Source: Endothia cerciana (taxonomy: Eukaryota; Ascomycota; Sordariomycetes; Diaporthales; Cryphonectriaceae). From it: 64,000 nt of DNA. Below the pieces are notes generated by a model that was not told the origin of the DNA, did no database searches, and saw only the letters and a program-made list of their open reading frames with translations. Made by a program: the position numbers and the translations under genes. Positions 51,927-64,000 of the stretch are shown here, in pieces. Positions within the stretch are counted from its first letter, which is position 1. Every line of letters starts with the position of its first letter. The stretch is taken from positions 124,001 to 188,000 of the forward strand of contig JALRMH010000060.1 of assembly GCA_026119935.1 (NCBI GenBank), given 5' to 3'.

Positions 51927-54900
51927 GGCTGGGGTCGGGGTTGGACTGGTGCGAGTAGCTTGAGGCGCGCGACTCGGTTGCCGGCGCCGACGGGGTAGGG
52001 CGGTAGCTCGGGACGAGACTGGTTGGGACATCGGGGATACTAGGCATGGGCGAGATGGTACGGTCGCTGAAGGCGCCTCTCGACGGCCCCTGCGAGGACA
52101 TGGTGGAGCTCATCCCGCCGGAGGATCGAGAAGGTGGGTTATGACCGAAGACCGGGTTCTGGCTCTTGGCCAAGCGGATAGAGTCGCGGATGCGTGGCCG
52201 CCGCGTCTTGTTCTGATCAGGGGGGAGCTCGAATTCGGGGGCATGTTTCGGCACCGTAGTGGGTATTTCAGGTACATCCTGCTGTGAGTGTGCCAGGAAC
52301 GAGAGTGCTGTCAGCCAGAGGTAGTGCCTGTCGGCGTTGACCGCGGTGAATTTGAGAGCACGCTGAGGGGTGAGGATGAGGATAGATCGGTTGAAGACCG
52401 CCAGTTGGCCTTTAGGCGCAGGGTTGTCGTCTTTGACGTCCAGCACAGATTGGATGGTGACTGAGGGGGACCTATCAGCAAGTTTCCTGATGCACGAGGG
52501 CTTTCTCGGGAACCACTTACGCTTCCGGCCAGACTTGCCTAGCAGGGCGCTTCCGCTGGAAGGCTGCTTGCTACTCCACAGGATCGCTCGTTCGTAGGGC
52601 GCCAGCCAGACCCACCGCCTGTGCCGGTCATTGCTGGAGTCGTCCTTCCCACTGGTGTCGGCTGACATGCCGAACGACTTCCTCCGCCGGACATATTTGA
52701 ACATCCACTCGCCGACCATGGTCTGGGCAATCGCATCTACCACACCGTTTGCGGCTTGTGAGCCGTCGTTTGACCGGAAACCAGTCGCCTCGGTGGTCGC
52801 GGTGGTACCCGAATTCTGGTGGCGATGGCCTCTGCCCTGGGGCCGCTCGTTTCTCGGTGTGACGACCTCCTTGGGGTTCGGTGTCAGGGAAGGGACTGTA
52901 GGGGTCTGAGGCACGGCCGGTGAGAGTGACGGCGATCTGCTATTCTTCCTCCTGCTCTTGCCATGAGGAGCAGAGACGGAAGACCTACTCTTCCGAATAC
53001 TGCCTGTACGGTGCTGAGTCGTCCTGGTGCCCTTTCTATGCCAGGGATCTCTCCTCGTGGGGCTCCGATTGTCAGCACTGCGCCCGCCTGCGGAGAACAA
53101 AGGCTGACGAGAACTAGCTCTCGTAGGGATAGGAAAGGGCGGGTCCGATGCATCTTCCTGGTGAGTGTTGATGCCATTCTGTATCATGGCAGCCTTCCGT
53201 ATACCACCAGCCTTCATGTTGGCCATTGATGAGGCCATCGACGAAGGCCGAAGACCGACTTTCGTAGATGATTCGCGCTGGGGCATTGCAACTCCTTGGT
53301 TTCCAGATAGCTTGTAGCGGGTGAAGGCACTTGTGGGCTCAAGTGGTTCCACGGGACTCCTTGAGCCCGAGATCCTTCTCTGGACGGTATCTTCAGGGGA
53401 CGTTGGCACCGAACCTGGCACCGACCGGCCGGGCTCAGGGGACTTGACAGCACGGGGAGCCGACAGGGCTGTTCTGAACTCGGAGTCGCTCACGTCGAAA
53501 TCATCCATCTCGTCGGCTGAGCTACCGTCGTTGTGGTCCGTGAACAGGTTGCTAATGCGATGGGTCCTCCGCGAAGTGGACTTTTGCGAATAAGGTCGGG
53601 CGCCAGTGGGACTCTTCGCCTCCAGATCCATGGAGCCATGAGGCGAGGGAGCGGCATCGCCGAAGCTTCTCTGGGTAGTCAGCCTCCTAGGGTTGCGCGG
53701 AGGAACATTCCCGGGAACGGGAGTGAAGTGGCCTTCCGGATGGGTGGGAGTCTGCGATCCGGCAGCAGGAGACGTAGGCCTGGAAGTGACTGCGGAGGGA
53801 TGCAAGTGGGGTGGGAGCTTGTCTAGTCGCTGGTCGATCCGGATCTCTTCCGTCTGGATACCGGTCGAGGTCATAGGAACATCCCAGAGGGAGACTTGGC
53901 ATGCAAAGTCTTTCGAGAGTTGAGGCAGTCGGGGCTGCTTGGGAGAGGTTGGTCTACTTGTCGGGGGGTGTATGGCGATACTCGGGATGGCAAGAGAAGG
54001 AGTCGGCGGGGTGGTGGGCCTTGGCAACAGAGGAGCGTCTGTCTGCGTTCCGGCAGAAACCATTACAGCTGCCTCCCTTGTATCTGGTTTCGACGGTTGG
54101 TCTTGGGTTGGGGATCTCGGCGTCTTTGGTGGGCTCAATGGTACGTCCGACGTCTGTGCCGCAGCAGAAACCATCAGGTTCTGAGTATCTGGTGGTTGAA
54201 TAACCAGCGGCTTCGCGGCGCCGGTTCTCTTCCTTCTCTGATTTGCCTCGTTGCTGCCCTCCTCGCAGTGTTTCTCCCACTTCGCCGCCAAGGTCTGCAC
54301 GGTCGGCTCCGGGGTAGGAGCCTGGGCCTTGCTAGCAGCAAGCTTTGGCGACGGCGGAGGGGAGTACTGGACTCCCGCGTCCGTGTAGCTGGCTTTGTGA
54401 GCTGCAGGTCTCTGCATCTCCTCGTCCTCCTGGATAACATGACTTGTCAGGACATCATCCATCTGGGTTTGCGATTGAAACCGGACGCGCGCAACGCTGC
54501 CCGGTCGGATCAAGCTCTCGTTGCTGTGGTGGCGGAGGTGAGATTTGGACAGGAGGCTGGCACGGGAGCCACTGCGAGTATGCCTGTGGTTTGACATGAC
54601 GCTGTCTCGTCCATTCGCATCGGTCTGGTAGTCCGAGTCGTCGTCGAAATCGAGTTCGTCAGCAAGCGAGTGCCCATTCGCCTTCTGCAGGAGAGAAAAT
54701 CGCAAGCTCTCTCTAACGTTCATGGAGCGGATACTACCAGCATCGCTGTCCCTGGCCCTGTCCTCAGCGTCCTCCTCCGCCACCGCCTGGTCGTTCATGG
54801 CAGCCGCTTGGTATGCTGCCATCTCTTCCAAGACCATCTTGAGCCTAGTCTCGAGGACATGGATCTTGCGGTCCGTCTTCCGCCTCTCTTCCTCCCACGC

Positions 54901-55554
54901 ATCTTTGTCTTTGGCCCATAGGTCGTTCGTTCTTTCCGAATCGTCTTCCTGCGTCTTCAGTTTCTTCTGAACCGTCTCAAGCCGTCTTCTAGTCTCTGTT
55001 GCGGCGTCAACAGCTTCATCTCGTTCACGAGCCAACTCCCCGAGCGCTGATGAAGTGCCTCCCTCCAACAGAGCCAACTGCCGCTTGAGGGACCTGTTCT
55101 CCTTGGACGTGGTGATGAGAGTTGTCTCGAGGTTGTCCCCTTCATCTCGCGTTGACTGCAGCGTGGCCTCCAAGCCCTCTATCACTTTCAGTTTCTCGTC
55201 CTGGTCCCTTTTCAGGGATAGGATCTCAGCGACCAGGTTCGCATGCAGAGTAGGCGTGAACCGGCGTGGATCCAGGATGCTGATCTTCTCGTCGGTCGCG
55301 AGGTCTCTGATGACCCTGTCACTCTTGTCGGTCTTGTCGCTGCCGGGCATGGGCGGTGGTGACTTGGTAATCCTGCCAGGTGGGGTGATGGAGCGCCTGG
55401 ATCGTCTCGAGGCCCGGGAAGACGGCCTCGAGCCCCTTGATGGTGGTTTGGCGTCCATTGGTTTCGTGAGGGTTGAAGGGGCGGGCACACTCAACTCGTC
55501 CTCTGTCTCCCGGGCCGTTATGGTGGGATGTGATGCTTCCATCGCGAGGCTCAT
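51250..55554 (-). CDS. apsA: Cortical PH-domain protein of the ApsA/Num1 family
   Basis: Exons 55554-52521 and 52460-51250, with a 60-nt intron (GTAAGT...CTGAT...CCTCAG), encode 1414 residues. After a basic Ser/Arg/Pro-rich start comes ILDPRRFTPTLHANLVAEIL (about 94-113), a conserved opening of this family, and a long coiled coil to about residue 255. The middle is Ser/Pro-rich and disordered. A PH domain lies about 945-1080 (VGEWMFKYVRRR, RHRRWVWLAPYERAILWSSKQP, QLAVFNRSILILTPQRALKFTA, YLWLTALSFLAHS). Relatives (A. nidulans ApsA, yeast Num1, S. pombe Mcp5) anchor dynein at the cortex through PH-lipid contacts and position nuclei. The intron falls inside the PH domain, is stop-free and a multiple of three; retention would insert 20 residues. 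A run of Asn from (AAC)n near 51891-51926 and an Arg/Ser-rich stretch mark the C-terminus. Confidence 0.88.
51891..51926. repeat. (GTT)n triplet repeat coding poly-Asn
   Basis: Twelve triplets read as AAC on the coding strand give an uninterrupted Asn run in the disordered C-terminal region of the cortical protein. Confidence 0.95.
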
Positions 55555-57296
55555 CGAGATAATCTGTTAGGCTTCCGCAGGGAAGGGCGGCATATCAAGG
55601 TAGATATGATGTCCCCTTATCCCCTGCGCTGCTGTCGCAAATGACCGCCGGACCAGAGCCTTGGTGAGCAACGTCCCCACCGTCCTGTCGCGGCTGCCCT
55701 GGTAGGCGACGGATGGGGGAATACACCCGAGAAGTGAAGCTTCTTCGCAGCCAAGTTTCAAGCCACGCTAAACTGACGATACCTGGTCAGCAAAGGCGGC
55801 GCACGGTTCAAGATATCTGGTCAACTCTCGACAAGGCTGAAGAGGGGCAAGGCCGAAGATCACATACGGGGTAATGAGAACGACAACTCAAGAGCCGAAG
55901 GCCAATTTTTGTGACGTGCAGCTTCTGCGGAAAGTCAATCGGGGGAAGGGTCTAGGAGACCGTAGCCAGGGTTGCATTCCGCGGCGATTGGCACGTCGGT
56001 TGTGTCTGAAGTTCTGATATAGCTCAGCATGAGCGCCTGGCTTGACCCCTGGAGTCCCCTGCGCATAACAAGCGGTGCTATTGAAGGGGCCCCAGGACGA
56101 ACAGACGCAGGAATACCACACGTACCGTTCTTCTGGTAGACCCGTGATCTTGCAGATTGCAACGGGCACGGCTGGCTGGGGACGTTTCAATCCGAGTCAT
56201 GGATCGATGGCAGAGGCCGGCCTGGTGAACCACCTGACAGCATCGGTGCCGAGCAGAGATGATGGTGAGCCGATACAGGTGTGCGAGATTCCAGTGTCGT
56301 AGGCCCTTCGGGGGGAGATAAGCCAGGAGGCTCGTGAACCCAGCCCTTCCAAGACAAAATCTGGGGAGGCAGTGAATATACGGCACGCCTGTCGCCTTCG
56401 GGAAGGGGCTCTTATATCAACGTCGTACTCAGGCAGGGAGGAGCTGGGAGCACGACGACCGGACACCTGCCAGTGAAGGATCAGCACGAGGGGGATCAAA
56501 CAGGGCGCTAGGTACTTCTGCGAGCCAAAGACAGCGGTGGACGCACCGCCGGTGCAAGACTGGCTGCCGTATCTCGGGCTGGTGGTCTCAGTCGCACGGG
56601 CGGTGCAGGGCAGTTCAAGGCACAAGGGGTGGGAACACGGCGGCTTGTTGGGAACTCACCCAGTTGGACAGCCTGGTGACCAACGACGAGCGGCCGAGCA
56701 GGTAAGGTTCGATAGCACGTGAGACAGGAACAGAAGCACAACAGGACTGGCCCGTCGGGGCAGAAGCAGAGCAGGAGCAGGAGCAGGTCTCAGTCACGCC
56801 GAGATGTCCGCCCGGTCACTACATGGATGGCGACCTGGCTAGTTCCGGCGGACGTAGAGAGGATACCCAACAGCGGTAGATCTTCCCGAGTATCGTGAGC
56901 CGATCGTGGTGTGTACCCACAGCGTCGGACACACGGACGGTGATGTTGTACTGTGGTCACGGCGACAGTGATATGTCGCGGTGTCAACGACAGTGAGGAG
57001 GACAGGTTCGACGGGAGACGGACGAGGGAATTGGATATTGGGCCGGGGGTGGGACGGGGCAAAATAGCACACAGACACCTGACAGCCAGGGCAAGGGTGT
57101 CGAGAATTACGAAGGTATCCGGCGTACCTCGTATGTGGCGTGAGAGACGTGAGGCGCCATGGTATCAGGGTATGAAGAAAATAAGATTATCAGAGTGGGT
57201 TCGAGTTGAAGAGATTCAATTATATGACGAACAGAGGCAGGTTGCAGTGGAGCACATCCGAGCCCAGGGTCACAGTAGTACTATAGTAGTAGTAGT

Positions 57297-57355
<59 letters not shown>

Positions 57356-60300
57356 TACTACTACTACTACTACTACTACGACTAATTATGGTATGTACTA
57401 TGGTGGCAGCCAGGGTGCCGGGCAAGGGTGGCACAGGCCTCGACGCGACGAGGGCCGCCGACCTCATTTTGGACCTGATCGAGGTCACAGCCTCAATAGA
57501 CACCGGGGTCGGTTCGCCTGCTCCTGTGGGACCCGGTCTGTCCGTACGTCCTGATGGATCACAAGCAGGCCTCACCCAGCGGACGAGAGCGAGAAAGGGG
57601 AAATCGACCACCGGCAGAAGAACATCTCGACACCGAATAGGACGAAGGAAGGGCAGGGGAGGAGGGCGGGGACCCTTTCGAGGCCATGATAAGATTCGTC
57701 CCTGCATTGGTGTAGGACAGCGTACAGTACATTTGTGCAGTAGGGACGTGTAATGCAACCCAGGGTGTCCCACTGCAGGGAGAGGGGCAGAGAGGCATCG
57801 AATCTCCTGGTGGGAGACTCAGGATTGGCGAGAGTGGTCAAATTTGAGGAGCCGCCAGGCCATGGACCCCTAACCAGCCGAGCCCTCGTCTGGTCCGGGG
57901 AAGCACCTTGGCACCTCACGGGAGGGGCCCCCTGCTGTACCTACTACTACGTTACTGTACCCCCCAGCCGACCCCGTGTTAGAGAGACCCGTGTACTATG
58001 TATCATAGCGCTATAGTACTCCCGTAACCCCCCCCTTTGGGGCACCGACCTGAGGATCAACCCCGCCGTGCCTGTCCCCGAACAGCTAGCCCGAGCTCTT
58101 CTCTTCCCGCCCAACGTCCGCGCAGACCTACCACTACATACTGGTGGTACAGGTAGCATGAAATGGCACGGCAGAGGGACAGCAGGCGGCACGCAGCGAG
58201 CTAAAGAAGAAGGACGCGGGCCGTTCCTGTGCGCGGGCCTCGCTGACAGCGAGTCCAGCTCGTCAACATGAGGTTGGGGGGATGTATCTTCAGACATGGA
58301 GGCCCAGAGATCGTCTCTTATCGGTAAGCATCTCGTGCATGTGAAGATGGGCAGAGGTCGGTGGTCCCTATGTTATGCAGCAGAGCATCTATACTACCCA
58401 CATATTGATTACCATGGTAGGGTCCTGAGGTGCTTCAGGTCCCTCCGTATGTAGTAGGTGGGTCGTGGTGCGTCCCCCTACTGAGCAATAAATAGGTGTA
58501 CATCAGGCCGGCTGCAGGTGCATTAGGTGCCAGGGACCGCTGGAAGGGCACGACCCTGTCCTTCGGGGAGGGGGGAGGGGAAGCCACGCGGGCAGAGGCC
58601 CCAGCGAGGGGGGCCCCCTGGCGGTTTTTATTTTCTCTAGGGTGGCGGCCTCTTATTCCCTTTCTCGAGCCCTGGAAGCGTCCCTCTGCTTCTTCCTCGA
58701 CTCAAGTTCCTCCGTCGATCCGATTTCGCTTATGCACAGACCGTACTATATACGGGGACATGGTCGACTCTGCTCTCCTCCAATCCTGGATCCGCCCCGG
58801 CGACACGTACCACCACGCGCTGCAGTCTGCTGTGCACCGCCCATGGGGAGTCGGTCGGCTGTGGCATCCGTCGACCCAACACCAAGCTCTAGACTCGGCG
58901 AGGCGGGCGGGCGGCTGCATGGCACGGCACGGCGTCGAGAAGCAATGCAGGCATACCTTAGCTGATGAAGGGATCCCGCTCGGCCCAGGGAGGGGGGGGG
59001 GCGCCTTCTGCAGTAGGGTGGCGTGAAATGGGTGCTGCGCTGTGCCGCACCGTTGCAGCCCCGGCGTGATGGTCCCCACCGGCCTTGCACGGTCGTCACC
59101 CTGCGAAATTGCCTTTGCTTGATTGATCTTCGCCTTAATCTCTCCAACGGGCCACGGCCAGTCTGCCCAATTCGACCTTACGGGTTATTAAACGGCGGGG
59201 CGGCCACTCATGTCCGCAGTCCGGGTGACGCTGCCCAAATCACGCATAATCACAAGCCACTCGGCCTCGTCTTCCAACCAGCAGCAGCAGATGGCGCCGG
59301 CCTGCGACGACAAGGTAATGCCGCACCCTTCGAGCTGTGGTGGTGGTGCCCGTCCGCGGCCCCGTTCGGAACTGCCCGTGTCCGGGTGGTGCCTCCTCAG
59401 GACTCACCTTGTTGATGGTGCTCTGGCAGCAGTTGTGCTCCACGTTGTGCTCCACCAGACTGGAACATGATGAACGCCACCCGGACAAAGACCATTCAAG
59501 GATCAGCGTTGCTGCTATGTAACTCGCGCGATGGCCGCCCACGAGCAGACCTCCCAGAATACAGTTCCGCCTGGTGGGCCCGACCGACATCTTGGTGCTA
59601 AGGCACCTCCCCATGCATGGGCCTCAAGATTGACTTAGGCAAACATGCCTCCTCCGATGACAAGGCAGCAAAAGGTTGCCAGCTGCTTCGGGGGATCGAC
59701 AGCTTTAGTATTGATACCCAACTGCACATCACCCTCTAGGGCAAGCAAATCCCCAGAGGGCCGTCCTTGCGGGCGGGCTGTTGCGAGACGGCACCTTGCC
59801 CTACCTCTTGAGTTTTTTTATTTTTTTATTTTTTTCCTTTCCCTGCTGGGTCCCCAAGCCTCGCGTGCACGTGCTCGCGCGCCAAGTCGACCAGCTCCCC
59901 AGCTACGCACGAGGAGACATTGGTAACGTTTCAACGCCTCGCAAGCCACGAGCGTCCCACAGCAAGAGCCTAGGTCTTCTGCACCATCCCGGAAGCGTTA
60001 TACAACTTTTTGCGCTGATACTGAGCTACGCAAGAGCGCAAGCCACAGGAACCCTCGCAATCTTATTTCAGGTGGCCGTGAGCTTCTCCTTTGCCCGTTA
60101 GAACCATGCGCGCTTTCGTTGGCTGTTTTCTTGCTCCTACTACCATAGTACCACGGTATGTCCAAGCGTTTTTCACCAGTGGAGCAGCTACGTGGGGCTC
60201 ATCCTTCGAAAGAGGATCCACAGAGCACTCACCCAAGCCACCGGGTCGCAGCCGCATGTACGATCGAAGCGAATGATCCGTGGAGCATTCCGTGGTGTCG

Positions 60301-62099
60301 GTGCTCCGAGGTGCCCGTCGCCGCTTCCGAATGCAACCCGAGTATGCCAGTCTGACGAGGACCTAGTGTGGCTAGGTAGCCAGGAGCCTTCGGAGTCAAA
60401 ACTCCTCTCTTTCTGAGTCCACATGCCATCAGTCAAGCAATGATGACTGGCCAGGTCTGCTCTCGAGCCTCATAATTCCTGGCAGGGGCGTGCAGGGCCA
60501 CCGGCGGCCCGGTCTCCGCGCATCCTTCTCTGAATGGAACCATGGATGCTGTTGGCCGCCTGCACACGTACCGAAGTCTAGCACACTTCTTAAAGTTCAC
60601 AACTATCAGCTTCGTCTACTAACGCGAGTGCAAGGCCCCTGACCGATGACGGCGTTGCCCGAGGACTCCATTCGTGGCAAGGGTCAGAGGTAGAGGGTCT
60701 CAATACGGGGAACCGATGAGAGCGAGGATCACGAGTGTCGCTGAAAGATCGGCTGCCTCATCCTACCACTCCGCCAGAGCCATGACGGGCTCCTTACAGA
60801 AACCCGGGTGGTCAGGGGAGCTGAGTCCATCGTGAGCACCGATCGGAGGAGGCTCAATGCCCAATTCGACCAAGTCGTACTTCTGTCGGGACAACTCCCG
60901 GAACAATCCCCGTCCAAACCTGGCTTCCAACGTCCCTTATGCGTCTGGATATGACTGTGCTGCATTCCAAGCCGCCCCATAGCACATGATAGGATTGTCA
61001 AGCCGGGTACGCAATGGTATGACACAGCTGTGTGGTCACATATTGACTTTCTCTCAGACTCGGTACTGGCCCACCGGCATCTAGATCTCATCTAGATGTG
61101 ACACCGATGCGGCAACGGGCGGTGTTCCTCTTACAATGCTTCTGCGATACCGGATATCACGCACGGGACACAAATGGCGTGTTATACGGCACCTTTCATA
61201 TCTGAACACCACGCCGAAGAATTACCATGTCTGGGACAGAGATGTCCTGGCAGCCCCAGCCGTATCTCGACTGCTCACGTTGCAGGATAGCAACATCTGT
61301 GATGTGATCATTGCAGCAGGACCAGGCCGGAGTTCGTCTGATCCCACCGAGCAGCGCGACCGTCTCTGGGTAGCTCCACGTGGTAACAATGTCACGCGGT
61401 CCAGCCGGGAATCCAATCCTAGTGCTCAGCTCCAGGACGAATAGAGCGGCATATCAGCCATCAGCGCACCTCGTTCGCTCTGCCCCGCGCCGACTCGTCT
61501 CAACTTCTTGCTCGTCACAGTATCACCTCCAGATCCCATCACGGCCGAGTGCGCCGAGAATCATCTCAGATATGCACTTGTGCAAGACGTAATGCACCAG
61601 CGGGGGGCCGAGGACCTCCTGCGGAAGACCCGAAGTCCGCTGTGATGTGACGAGAGATGCCTCACAGGCCATCAGAACGGGCCGCCCTCGAATGAAGCCA
61701 GGTAGCGATTTACGCAAGCCCTCCTGTTCCCATGTGATGACGCCTCGGGCTTATTTCCCACATGCCCGAGAAATCACGTTATTTCGGTGAGCGCTCGCTT
61801 CCAGGAGCTGTCAAGGGTCCCGGGAAACCGGATCGGACGCCCTGCACGAAATGTTGGTGTACCAAGCACAGGCTTCCTCTCGATGGGGTCCATCCCCACC
61901 CATTAGACTTTCGGCCGTCTCTCGATTATTCCTCATCCAGGAAAGATACCTGATTATGTACACTATGTGCGTTTTTCGCACGGACCCTAGGCCGGCCTGA
62001 CTCTGGAACCTTACACAAGCCACCCTCGCCCTCCTTCCATGCGAATGACTACGCGAAGAAAGAAAGAAAAAAGAAGGTTTCGCGAGATCAGTTTGAATG
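55555..62099. other. Long gene-poor region
   Basis: About 6.5 kb between the cortical-protein start and the 3' end of the membrane-protein gene, both minus. I recognise no protein family, RNA gene or transposon motif in any frame. Long apparent frames at 56953-57753 (+) and 57270-57773 (-) come from a triplet repeat. T-rich (59813-59838) and G-rich (58981-59000) stretches are scattered through it. Promoter and 5' UTR of the cortical protein lie at the left end. Confidence 0.5.
57274..57383. repeat. Compound triplet repeat (TAG)n(CAG)n(TAG)n(CTA)n
   Basis: A TAG-type run passes into about fourteen CAG units (to 57340), then TAG units (57341-57356), then CTA units (57357-57379). The last two blocks are reverse complements and form a perfect inverted repeat with almost no loop. 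The left TAG block can also pair with the CTA block around the CAG core. Confidence 0.95.
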
Positions 62100-63439
62100 T
62101 CACACCTGGGCATCGGCCTTTTCCGGGAGCCGCTCTGAGGCGGTTGGTATGTTCTTGTCGATGATAATGGGGTATTTGTCCAGGGACTCGTACCACTGGA
62201 CGACGGAACCAATCTGCCCAAATCATAAAATCATCAGTCTTCATTTCTCTCAATTTCATTTCCCGCGGGAAGAACGACTCGTGTCGGCCGTCCTTTCCAA
62301 AATGACACAAAGGGTCAAGCCATCTCGCGTGCGAGCACATGCCTTCTGAGCTGGGCCGTCTCCAGTTGGGCAGATGCTCGCAGCTGCGCTTGTTTGAGAT
62401 TGCAGTTGTGCATGAGAAATGACCCGAGATGAAGGGCACAGGCGGCGGGTGACTTACCAAGAAGGCCCAGGAGCCGATGAACGTAGACCAGACCCCTGCC
62501 AATTCGCAAGCCTCGTTGCTCGAGGCGAATCCGAAGGCGCCGCAGAGGGTGAAGCCTATGGCGCCGATGAGGTTCCAGAAGCCAATGTGCCAGCCCAGGA
62601 CCGTCGGCGCAGGTATATACCACTTCTTCTGTGTCTCGAGCATGAACAGCCAGCTCGAGACGATGAAGCCCGTGCCGCCGATGACCTGTGGAGCCAAGAT
62701 GTCAGAATGGGCCCGTTCAGCAATTCACCCCCGTGTGGCTCTTGCTGGGGCGGCAAACTCTAAAGATTTTGGGGAAGGGGGGGGGGGGTGTCCATCGTCC
62801 GCCGGACGTGGGCCGTCGAGACTCACCTGGGGTAGCCAGTAGATCCCATTCGTAGCCGGCAGCGAGAGGACGTTCAGGATCTGGGGGAGCCCCGTGAAGC
62901 CCGAGATCCAGAAGACGGTAGCCCCGATCATCTGCGAGAGGCAAGCGAGGAAGCCAATGTCGCGGAAATAGTGCGTCCTCAGCTCGTACCACGACGGCCA
63001 CCACGTCCAGGCCCTCCTCCCCTGATCAGCCGCCGCCCCGTCGTCATCGTCGTCGTCGTCGTCGTCGCTCCCGCTGCTACCACCGTTGCCGCCCTCCACC
63101 GTGCCGTCGTAGCGGACGCCTTCCCTGCTCAGCCACCGGCTCTTCTGGACGTGGTGGTGCCGGCAGCCACCCTTGTCCCGCCTCAGCGTCAGCAGGTCCT
63201 CGGCGCTGTGCTCGAGGGCCCACCCGAAGCACTCGCAGCGGTTCTCGTTGACGGCCTCGATCATGAGGAGGACGCTGCCCACCTCGAAGATGGTGGCGCC
63301 CACGACGGCCGACACGCCGCCGCCCCAGGCAGACTCGCCCGAGAAGGTGTCGGCCGGGTTGGTGATGGGGAGGAGCTCGAAGAAGCCGTTGATGACCCAG
63401 ACGACCTGTGGAAAGGGATTAGCACATATATCCATCCCA

Positions 63440-63472
<33 letters not shown>

Positions 63473-64000
63473 GTCTCTCCTCCTATAGACATATATAAAT
63501 TGAAAGAAGAAACCCCCGACATGAACAACACCGTGTCGAGTGACCCCCGTTGAGTGTCCGCGGGGAAGGGAGGGAGGGGGGGATAGATCTCGTAAGCGAC
63601 TTACCGATCCCAGCGTGAAGATGATGGCGACATCATACGAGACGTCCCACACCGGGTACCGCAGGACCATCCGCCCGATCCCCGCCAGCGTCGCGGACCA
63701 CGTGTTCGTGAACCTGCTGGGGGCCGCAACGCCCGTCCCGGCCCCGGCGGCCGACGGCGTCAGGGCGAGGGCGTGCCGGCCCTTGCGGTTGTCGCGGCTG
63801 CGCCAGACGGTGTAGACGCCCGTGTGCGAGGGCTGCTTGACGGCCAGCTCGGGCGAAGGGGGGCCCTTCCGGTCCCTGCCGTCCTCTCCTCCTTCCCCAT
63901 CCCCGGCCGACGACCGCGCCGGCTTGTCCGCCGCCGGCGCGGGCCTGGGCCTCTCGACGGAGAGGAGGCGGGTCGTCGGGTTCAGGAAGGAGAGGGGCCC
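62100..64000 (-). CDS. Conserved fungal multi-span membrane protein (5' end beyond window)
   Basis: Four exons are visible on the minus strand: 64000-63605 (incomplete at its 5' side), 63405-62827, 62685-62458 and 62213-62100. All junctions are phase 0, and introns are 199, 141 and 244 nt. The readable part is about 438 residues. It has repeated hydrophobic spans: VVWVINGFFELLPI, AVVGATIFEVGSVLLMIEAVN, IGFLACLSQMIGATVFWISGF, VIGGTGFIVSSWLFMLE, VLGWHIGFWNLIGAIGFTLCGAFGF and GVWSTFIGSWAFL. The conserved WTWWPSWYELRTHYFRDIGF and LPQVIGGTGF...METQKKWYxPAP-like blocks are those of an uncharacterised 'integral membrane protein' family of moulds. The C-terminal tail is hydrophilic (IGSVVQWYESLDKYPIIIDK). 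An Asp run from a GTC triplet repeat (63039-63067) lies in a loop. The function is unknown. Confidence 0.82.
63039..63067. repeat. Triplet repeat coding poly-Asp
   Basis: Nine or ten GTC/ATC triplets on the plus strand read as GAC/GAT on the coding strand and give an Asp run in a loop between membrane spans. Confidence 0.9.
63440..63480. repeat. (CT)n microsatellite in membrane-protein intron
   Basis: About twenty CT units with two GT interruptions lie within the 199-nt intron (63406-63604), (AG)n on the coding strand, close to the acceptor. Confidence 0.95.

Noticed and set aside
56953..57753. 266-residue plus-strand frame (and 167-residue minus-strand frame) across the triplet repeat
   Set aside because: Its length comes from the CAG/TAG repeat, read as poly-Ala/Val/Leu. 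The flanks have no domain and the opposite strand is equally open.

Overview
The window is nuclear DNA of a filamentous ascomycete (Pezizomycotina, probably Sordariomycetes). Genes carry short introns (about 56 to 244 nt) with GT...AG ends and CTGAC/CTAAC-like branch points. The gene set is typical of moulds: a HET-domain protein, an ApsA/Num1 cortical protein, Pom1, OXP1, a Pex24/28-type peroxin and a Hob1/Rvs167 BAR-SH3 protein. Base composition is near or slightly above 50% GC, with many pure G, C, T or A runs between genes. There are no operons. I recognised no rRNA, tRNA, CRISPR array or intact transposon. Class-level placement is inference.

Left part (1-28 kb): about 3.5 kb without a recognisable gene; a CsbD-like cruciform-DNA-recognition-type small protein (-); mitochondrial cysteine desulfurase NFS1 (-), divergent from a BAR-SH3 protein (+); an F-box protein (-); a small secreted double-psi beta-barrel protein (-); a METTL21-type methyltransferase (+); a MOSC/ferredoxin-reductase/[2Fe-2S] fusion (+), convergent with an MFS transporter (-); and RRP7 (+), divergent from the transporter.

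Middle (28-44 kb): 5-oxoprolinase OXP1 (+), then an accessory-looking island. The island holds an SRPK-like kinase pseudogene with four frame breaks, a strongly A+T-rich stretch, and a HET-domain gene whose product ends in a charged coiled coil and two membrane helices. The DYRK kinase gene pom1 (-) follows.

Right part (44-64 kb): a Pex24/28-type peroxisomal membrane protein (+), convergent with an OTU2/OTUD6-like deubiquitinase (-); the large cortical PH-domain protein ApsA/Num1 (-); about 6.5 kb with no recognisable gene but a striking (TAG)n(CAG)n(TAG)n(CTA)n repeat; and the 3' part of a conserved multi-span membrane protein (-) running off the right edge.

Most genes are independent housekeeping or cell-biology genes: Fe-S assembly, glutathione cycle, pre-rRNA processing, polarity, nuclear migration, endocytosis and peroxisomes. 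The less ordinary items are the HET/pseudokinase island, the MOSC-reductase fusion and the hairpin-forming triplet repeat. Exon structures were worked out by hand from splice signals, reading frame and family conservation, and have not been tested against transcripts.
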